From Modestobacter italicus (lineage in GTDB: Bacteria; Actinomycetota; Actinomycetes; Mycobacteriales; Geodermatophilaceae): a DNA stretch of 64,000 nucleotides. Location: assembly GCF_000306785.1 (NCBI RefSeq), contig NC_017955.1:310001-374000 (forward strand). The letters are read 5' to 3'. Within the stretch, counting starts at the first letter, position 1; the number at the start of each line of letters is the position of its first letter. The notes under the pieces were generated by a model, which made no database searches, had not been told where the DNA came from, and saw only the letters and a list, made by a program, of their open reading frames with translations. Of this stretch, positions 58,975 to 64,000 are shown piece after piece. Position numbers and translations under genes: made by a program.

Positions 58975-59544
58975 TCAGGCGGCGGGCGGGGTCCACTTGC
59001 GGGCCGGGTGCTCGTAGCCGTCGACGAAGGCGAGCAGCTCCGCCGCGTCGTGCACGACGCCGAGCGCCTCGAGCCGGTGGGAGGCCAGGTAGCCGTCGTC
59101 GACCATCCGGGTCAGCTGGGTCAGCTGCGGCTGCCAGAACCCGTCGACGTCGAGGAACGCCGTCGGCTTGGCGTGCAGGCCGAGCATCCCCCAGGTCCAC
59201 GCCTCGAACAGCTCCTCGAGCGTGCCCGCGGCGCCGGGGAGCGCGACGAACGCGTCGGCGAGCTCGGCCATCCGCGCCTTGCGCTCGTGCATCGTCTGCA
59301 CGACCTCGATGTGCTGCAGCCCGGGGTGGGCCAGCTCGTCGTCCACCAGGTGCTGCGGGATCACCCCGACGACCTCGCCGCCGGCGGCCAGCGCCGCGTC
59401 GGCGACCACGCCCATCAGGCCGACGTGCCCGCCGCCGTAGACGATGCCGATCCCCGCGCGGGCCAGCTCGGTGGCGAAGGTCGCGGCGGCCTGCTGGTGG
59501 GACGGCGGCCCGGCCTGGGACCCGGTGAAGACGGCGATGCGCAC
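58975..59544 (-). CDS. LOG family protein (cytokinin riboside 5'-monophosphate phosphoribohydrolase-like)
   Basis: A 189-aa Rossmann-fold protein starting at GTG 59544 (VRIAVFTGSQ). It has GIGIVYGGGHVGLMG, HERKARMAE and LPGAAGTLEEL, where the family PGGxGTxxE has Ala for the second Gly. It probably hydrolyses a nucleoside monophosphate to base and ribose phosphate. Confidence 0.9.
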   Translation of the reverse strand: MRIAVFTGSQAGPPSHQQAAATFATELARAGIGIVYGGGHVGLMGVVADAALAAGGEVVGVIPQHLVDDELAHPGLQHIEVVQTMHERKARMAELADAFVALPGAAGTLEELFEAWTWGMLGLHAKPTAFLDVDGFWQPQLTQLTRMVDDGYLASHRLEALGVVHDAAELLAFVDGYEHPARKWTPPAA

Positions 59545-59558
59545 GCCGCCGACGGTAG

Positions 59559-59598
59559 TGGAGTGCCAGCGCATCGTCTTCCGCGCGCTGGCACTCCA
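59559..59598. terminator. Perfect 14-bp-arm hairpin with conserved loop (copy 2)
   Basis: Same arms as at 9789 and the loop ATCGTCTTCCGC, the reverse complement of the other loop but for one base. It lies eight bases after the stop of the four-gene operon. Confidence 0.88.
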
Positions 59599-59605
59599 CT
59601 CGGCG

Positions 59606-60061
59606 TCAGGCGTAGGCGCGGGTGACCCACTCGGCGATGCAGACCGGCTTGTCGCCGCCCTCGCGCTCGACGGTGACGGCGAGGGTGTTCTGCAGCCCGC
59701 CGGCGACCTCCTCGACGTCCTTGAGCGTCACGCGCGCCCGGACCTTGGAGCCGACCGGCACCGGCGCGGGGAACCGGACCTTGTTCAGGCCGTAGTTCAC
59801 GCCCATCTTCGCGTCGGTGATCGTGTAGGTCTGCGAGACCAGCGGCACGATCAGCGACAGGGTCATGAAGCCGTGCGCGATGGGGCCGCCGAAGGGGCTC
59901 TCCGCCTTCGCCCGCTCGACGTCGACGTGGATCCACTGGTGGTCGCCGGTGGCGTCGGCGAACAGGTTCACCGCGTCCTGGGTGATCTCGTACCAGTCGC
60001 TGGTGCCGAGCTCCTGGCCCTTCAGCGAGGGCAGTTCGGCGATCGTGGTGGTGGTGGTCAT
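59606..60061 (-). CDS. MaoC family (R)-hydratase
   Basis: A 151-aa single-hotdog enoyl-CoA hydratase. FADATGDHQWIHVD and GGPIAHGFMTLSL form the hydratase 2 motif with Asp/His. The ATG at 60061 overlaps the ligase stop as ATGA. Last gene of the overlapping four-gene operon, ended by the hairpin at 59,559. Confidence 0.93.
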   Translation of the reverse strand: MTTTTTIAELPSLKGQELGTSDWYEITQDAVNLFADATGDHQWIHVDVERAKAESPFGGPIAHGFMTLSLIVPLVSQTYTITDAKMGVNYGLNKVRFPAPVPVGSKVRARVTLKDVEEVAGGLQNTLAVTVEREGGDKPVCIAEWVTRAYA

Positions 60062-61602
60062 GCGTCCTCCTCGGTGAGCACGTACGTGTGCCGTAGGTCG
60101 GGCTTGCGGATCTTGCCGGTCGCGGTCTTGGGCAGCTCGGTCACGTACCGGACCTCCTTGGGCACCTTGAACCCCGCCAGGCGTTCCCGCAGCCTGGCGC
60201 GCAGCGCGTCACCGTCCTGCGCGGCGCCGGGCGCCGGGACGACGACGGCCATGCCCACCTCGCCCCAGTGCGGGTCGGGCACGCCGATGACCGCGACCTC
60301 CTGCACCTCGGGCAGCTCGAGCATCACGGACTCGACCTCGGCCGGGTACACGTTCTCGCCGCCGGAGATGATCATGTCCTTGTAGCGGTCGCGGATGTAG
60401 AGGTAGCCGTCCTCGTCGACCGAGCCGGCGTCCCCGGAGTGGTACCAGCCGTCGACGATCGCGGCCGCGGTCGCCTCGGGGGCGTTCCAGTAGCCGGCCA
60501 TGATGTTCGGCCCGGACAGCACGATCTCCCCGACCTCCCCGGGCGGGCACGGGGTGCCGTCGGGCCGGACCACCCGGACGTCGGTGAAGAACTGCGGCTT
60601 GCCGGCCGACCCGACGTGGCTGACGGCGTCCGCGCTGTCCAGCGCGGTGCCGGCCGGTGCCGACTCGGTCATGCCGTAGGCCTGCTGCACCGTGACCCCG
60701 CGGTCGAGCCAGGTGCGCAGCAGCGGCAGGGGGAGCGGTGCGCCGGCCGCACCGATGGTGCGCAGCGCCGAGAGGTCCAGGGTCTGGAACCCGGGCTGGC
60801 GGCTCAGCGCGTCGAGCATCGTGGGGACGGCGAAGAACGACGTCACCCGCTGCTCGGAGATGACCTGCAGCGTCGCCGGTGGGTCGAACCCGCGGACCAG
60901 CACCCCGCAGCCGCCGCGCATCAGGGTCGGGTTGAGCGTGCCGTTCAGCCCGCCGATGTGGAACAGCGGTGCCAGCGCGAGCGTCCGCTCGTCCGGGGCG
61001 AAGTCGAAGCCCAGCACCTGGCTCATGCACGACCAGGTCATGTTGCCGTGGGTCAGCACCGCGCCCTTGGGCCGGCCGGTGGTCCCGGAGGTGTACATGA
61101 TCAGGCAGATGTCGTCGAGGGTGACCGGCTCGTCGCGCTGCACCGGCTCGGCGTCGGCGAGCAGCTGCTGCCAGTCCAGCGAGCCGGCGCCGCCGGCCAG
61201 CGGCGGCTCGGCCGCGATCCACGCCCGGACGGCGGGCAGCTCGGTGCGCAGGGTGTCCGCCGTCGTCCCGTGCTCCCGGCCGTGCAGCACCAGCGAGGCG
61301 CCGGAGTGCTCCAGCACGTACTGCGCCTCCGGCGCGGTCAGCCGGGCGTTGACCGGCACCCAGATCGCGCCGAGCTGGCCGCAGGCGTAGAGCGTCTCCA
61401 GGCCGGCGGGGTGGTTGGCGCCGAACCAGGCGACCCGGTCACCGCGCTGCACCCCGAGCCCGGCGAGCGCGGACGCCGCCCGGCGGACCCGCAGCGCGAA
61501 CTCGCCGTGGGTCGTCGTCGTCCCCTCGAACCACAGCGCCGGTTTGTGCGGCGAGCTCCGCAGGTGCCGCTCGGGCCAGGAGCCCAGCCCGGCGTTCCTC
61601 AC
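60058..61602 (-). CDS. Acyl-CoA synthetase (FadD-like)
   Basis: A 514-aa ANL ligase. P-loop IMYTSGTTGRPKGAVLTHGN, then YGMTESAPAGTA, WYHSGDAGSVDEDGYLYI, DRYKDMIISGGENVYPAEVE and PKTATGKIRKPDLR with the catalytic Lys. GTG 61602 overlaps the amidohydrolase stop as GTGA. It would supply CoA thioesters to the SDR and MaoC enzymes of the operon. Confidence 0.93.
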   Translation of the reverse strand: MRNAGLGSWPERHLRSSPHKPALWFEGTTTTHGEFALRVRRAASALAGLGVQRGDRVAWFGANHPAGLETLYACGQLGAIWVPVNARLTAPEAQYVLEHSGASLVLHGREHGTTADTLRTELPAVRAWIAAEPPLAGGAGSLDWQQLLADAEPVQRDEPVTLDDICLIMYTSGTTGRPKGAVLTHGNMTWSCMSQVLGFDFAPDERTLALAPLFHIGGLNGTLNPTLMRGGCGVLVRGFDPPATLQVISEQRVTSFFAVPTMLDALSRQPGFQTLDLSALRTIGAAGAPLPLPLLRTWLDRGVTVQQAYGMTESAPAGTALDSADAVSHVGSAGKPQFFTDVRVVRPDGTPCPPGEVGEIVLSGPNIMAGYWNAPEATAAAIVDGWYHSGDAGSVDEDGYLYIRDRYKDMIISGGENVYPAEVESVMLELPEVQEVAVIGVPDPHWGEVGMAVVVPAPGAAQDGDALRARLRERLAGFKVPKEVRYVTELPKTATGKIRKPDLRHTYVLTEEDA

Positions 61603-62474
61603 CGCAGTCCCAGGGCCACGATCGCGTTCTCCTTCATGATCAGCGGCTTGACCTCGGGCTTGATGTCCAGCTGCTCGAAGTCGGCCATCCAGCGCTCGGG
61701 GCGCAGCAGCGGGTAGTCCGAGCCGAACAGCACCTTGCGCTTGAGCAGCCCGTTCGCGGCCTTGACCAGCTGCGGCGGGAAGTACTTCGGCGACCAGCCG
61801 GACAGGTCGATGTAGGCGTTGGCCTTGTGGGTGGCCACCGAGATCGCCGCGTCCTGCCAGGGCACCGAGGGGTGCGCCATGATGATCGTCAGGCCCGGGA
61901 AGTCGGCGGCGACGTCGTCGAGCAGCATCGGGTCGGAGTACCGCAGCTTGATCCCGCGGCCGCCGGGCAGCCCCGCGCCGATGCCGGTCTGGCCGGTGTG
62001 GAACAGCGCCGGGACGCCGAGGGCCTGCAGCTCCTCGTACAGCGGGTAGACCGCCCGGTCGTTGGGCTCGAAGGCCTGGATGCTCGGGTGGAACTTGAAC
62101 CCGCGGACCCCGTGCTGCTCGACGAGCCTGCGGGCCAGCGCGATGCCCTTGCTGCCCCGCGCCGGGTCGACCGAGCCGAAGGGGATGAGCACGTCGGGGT
62201 GCTCGGCGGCGAGGTCGGCGATCTCCTCGTTGGACAGCGCCGGGTGCCCGGTGGCGTGCTCGATGTCGACGGTGAAGACGACGGCGGCCATGTTCTTGGC
62301 CCGGTAGTCGGCGGCGATGTCCGGCACGGTCGGGTTGTACGGGTCGCCCTTGAAGTACTTGGCGGCCGCGTCGTTGAGCTCGTCGTCGAGCGCCAGGTGG
62401 CCGTGGGTGTCGGCGTGCACGTGCGTGTGCACGTCGATCGCGACCAGGGCGTCGAGGTCCAGCTGGAGCGTCAC
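61599..62474 (-). CDS. Amidohydrolase family 2 protein
   Basis: A 291-aa TIM-barrel hydrolase or decarboxylase. AIDVHTHVH gives the HxH metal ligands, GVRGFKFHPSIQ, LFHTGQTG, IMAHPSVPW and FGSDYPLLRPERW give the other His and Asp. GTG 62474 overlaps the SDR stop as GTGA. In related operons such proteins act on ring carboxylates; the role here is inference. Confidence 0.9.
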   Translation of the reverse strand: MTLQLDLDALVAIDVHTHVHADTHGHLALDDELNDAAAKYFKGDPYNPTVPDIAADYRAKNMAAVVFTVDIEHATGHPALSNEEIADLAAEHPDVLIPFGSVDPARGSKGIALARRLVEQHGVRGFKFHPSIQAFEPNDRAVYPLYEELQALGVPALFHTGQTGIGAGLPGGRGIKLRYSDPMLLDDVAADFPGLTIIMAHPSVPWQDAAISVATHKANAYIDLSGWSPKYFPPQLVKAANGLLKRKVLFGSDYPLLRPERWMADFEQLDIKPEVKPLIMKENAIVALGLR

Positions 62475-63379
62475 TTCGGCGGCTCCGGCAGCTGCTGGCC
62501 CACGGTCTGCAGCGAGCCCTCGAACGACTTCGGCCAGACCTCGGCGATGGCGTCGGCGGACCAGCCGGTGCCGTCGGCGAACTCGACCACCACCTCGGAC
62601 GGGTGCGACCAGAGCGCGAGCCGGTCACCGCCGATGCCGACCGCCTGCCCGGTGATCCCGGCGGCGGCGTCGGAGGCCAGGAAGGCGACCAGCCCGGCGG
62701 CGTCCTCCGGCGTGCCGAAGCCCATCTCCTGGCGGGCGAAGGCCGGCAGCGGCTCGCCCTTCTTCAGCAGCTCGATGTAGGGCTGCACGAAGGGGACGGT
62801 CTCGGTCATCGCGGTGGCGGCCACCGGGACGACCGCGTTGACGGTGATCTGCGCGCGGGCCAGCTCCATCGCCCAGGTGCGGACCATGCCGACGATCCCG
62901 GCCTTGGCGGCGGCGTAGTTGGTCTGGCCGAAGTTGCCGACCTGGCCGGTGGGGGACCCGACGCAGATGATCCGCCCGCCCTCGCCCTGCTCCCGCATCC
63001 GGATGGCCGCCGCCCGGGTGCAGGTGAACGTCCCGCGCAGGTGGGTGGTGATGACCGCGTCGAACTGCTCGTCGGTCATCTTCCACAGCGTGGTGTCGCG
63101 CAGGATGCCGGCGTTGTTGACCAGGACGTCGAGCCGGCCGAACTCGCCCACCGCCCGGTCGACCAGCGCCTGCGCGGCCTCGCTGGTGCCGACGGGGACG
63201 ACCTCGGCCACGGCGTTGCCGCCGGCCTGGGTGATCGAGGCGACCGCTGCGTCGGCGACCGCCGCCTCGACGTCGTTGACCACGACCGCGGCGCCGCGGC
63301 GGGCCAGCTCGGTGGCGTAGGCGAGGCCGAGGCCCCGCCCGGATCCGGTGACGACGGCGACCTTGCCGGTCAGGTCCAC
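62471..63379 (-). CDS. Short-chain dehydrogenase, 3-hydroxyacyl-CoA type
   Basis: A 302-aa SDR resembling the dehydrogenase part of peroxisomal multifunctional enzyme. VAVVTGSGRGLGLAYA, NNAGILRD, Ser in CVGSPTGQVG and NYAAAKAG are visible. The about 50-residue C-terminal extension WSHPSEVVVEFADG is typical of that group. First gene of the operon, GTG 63379, divergent from a MarR gene. Confidence 0.92.
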   Translation of the reverse strand: MDLTGKVAVVTGSGRGLGLAYATELARRGAAVVVNDVEAAVADAAVASITQAGGNAVAEVVPVGTSEAAQALVDRAVGEFGRLDVLVNNAGILRDTTLWKMTDEQFDAVITTHLRGTFTCTRAAAIRMREQGEGGRIICVGSPTGQVGNFGQTNYAAAKAGIVGMVRTWAMELARAQITVNAVVPVAATAMTETVPFVQPYIELLKKGEPLPAFARQEMGFGTPEDAAGLVAFLASDAAAGITGQAVGIGGDRLALWSHPSEVVVEFADGTGWSADAIAEVWPKSFEGSLQTVGQQLPEPPK

Positions 63380-63424
63380 GGGTGCTCCTCATCGGGACGG
63401 GGGTGGTGCGGGCAACGTAGGTGC

Positions 63425-63452
63425 GTATCGTGGAGGTTGTCAACGATGGAGG
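63425..63452. promoter_or_regulatory. Possible MarR operator
   Basis: ATCGT at 63,427 and ACGAT at 63,443 face each other across 11 bases in the short gap between the divergent SDR and MarR genes, overlapping the MarR ribosome site region. Confidence 0.45.
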
Positions 63453-63457
63453 TGTGC

Positions 63458-63886
63458 ATGGGTCAGCCCCTGGCCGACGACCTGGGATTCCTGCTCTCCC
63501 GCGCCAGCGGGCAGGTCGTGCGGGCGACGAACGCCGCCCTGGCCGAGCACGGGCTGCGGGTGCGGACCTACTCGGTGCTGGTGCTGGCCTGCGAGGCCGC
63601 CGACGGGCTCAGCCAGCGCGAGCTGGCCACCGTGCTCGGCCTGGACCCCTCCCAGGTGGTGCTGCTGGTCGACGAACTGGCCGCCGCCGGGCTGGTGGAG
63701 CGGCAGGCGGCCGAGGCCGACCGGCGCACCCGGCTCGTGGTGCCCACGGCCGAGGGCCGGCGGGCCCGCGACGCCGCCGGCCAGGCGGCCGACGCCGCCG
63801 TCGAGACCCCCCTCGGCCTGCTCGGGGACGCCGAGCGCGACCGGCTGCGGGACATGCTCACCCGCATCTGGACCGCCACCGGCTGA
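63458..63886 (+). CDS. MarR family regulator
   Basis: A 142-aa winged-helix regulator with LSQRELATVLGLDPSQVVLLVDELAAAGL and the wing EADRRTRLVVPT. ATG 63458 follows GGAGGTG by three bases; ATG 63446 also lies in frame. It probably controls the divergent four-gene CoA operon and may sense an aromatic acid or CoA thioester. Confidence 0.92.
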   Translation: MGQPLADDLGFLLSRASGQVVRATNAALAEHGLRVRTYSVLVLACEAADGLSQRELATVLGLDPSQVVLLVDELAAAGLVERQAAEADRRTRLVVPTAEGRRARDAAGQAADAAVETPLGLLGDAERDRLRDMLTRIWTATG

Positions 63887-63914
63887 GGAAGGACCCGAGC
63901 TGCGCCGTCGCCGT

Positions 63915-63938
63915 CCGCCAAAGGCGCGCCTTCGGCGG
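63915..63938. repeat. Single 24-nt palindromic unit
   Basis: The best palindrome of the CCGCC...GGCGG family (core AAGGCGCGCCTT), located 29 bases after the MarR stop. Nothing else is seen to the end of the window. Confidence 0.75.
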
Positions 63939-64000
63939 CGCCGTCGTCCGGGCTCCTCCGGCGACTGAGCAGTTGTGGTCGCCGGCCGCGGCGTGTCCGC

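Overview
The window is about 64 kb of very GC-rich DNA with many GTG starts and mycothiol/DinB-type proteins. It also has GAF-ANTAR regulators, a class E sortase with LAxTG surface proteins, and a fadA2-fabG4-htdX lipid cluster. This points to an actinobacterium, most likely Geodermatophilaceae (Blastococcus, Modestobacter or Geodermatophilus). The family assignment is inference from style and gene content, not from a marker gene.

Region 1 (1-23,000) is ordinary chromosome rich in lipid and CoA metabolism: esterase plus 4CL-type ligase, thioesterase, VOC and two DinB proteins, a FolP2-like pterin synthase, formamidase, serine beta-lactamase-like hydrolase, HU, an aldo/keto reductase, an EAL phosphodiesterase divergent from a GAF/PAS/SpoIIE phosphatase, a TRIC-type channel, an amidase, and a TetR/acyl-CoA oxidase pair divergent from thiolase-FabG4-MaoC. 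Region 2 (23,000-30,600) is a cell-surface locus: a class E sortase with a small membrane partner and two secreted proteins that share a C-terminal Ig-like domain and end in LAYTG and LALTG sorting signals. A Suv3-like helicase lies between them.

Region 3 (30,651-49,470) starts with an intact tRNA-Ser(UGA). Its 3' half recurs at 46,145 and 49,242, so two elements sit in tandem in one tRNA site. Element 1 (about 15.5 kb) keeps an intact tyrosine integrase, a probable excisionase and an IS110 insertion. It also carries a cargo that looks like a defence island: a P-loop ATPase with a C-terminal PD-(D/E)XK-like motif, a frameshifted HTH gene, a three-part Ser/Thr kinase, a phosphorothioate-sensing-type HNH nuclease with a scrambled segment, several unknowns, and an OLD-family ATPase/TOPRIM nuclease. 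Element 2 (about 3.1 kb) is decayed: integrase tail, an SDR/TetR pair with a clear tandem operator, and gene fragments. A repeated motif lies about 120 bp inside each left end and about 130 bp before each right att copy, as expected of integrase arm sites.

Region 4 (49,475-64,000) returns to chromosome: two GAF-ANTAR regulators, DHFR-like, a frameshifted YjbR-like gene, maleylpyruvate isomerase-like, several oxidoreductase/TetR divergent pairs, a diguanylate cyclase, a geranylgeranyl-reductase-type flavoprotein, a small lipoprotein, a LOG protein, and a four-gene overlapping CoA operon (SDR, amidohydrolase, acyl-CoA ligase, MaoC) divergent from a MarR regulator. Several families of intergenic hairpin repeats are shared between distant loci.
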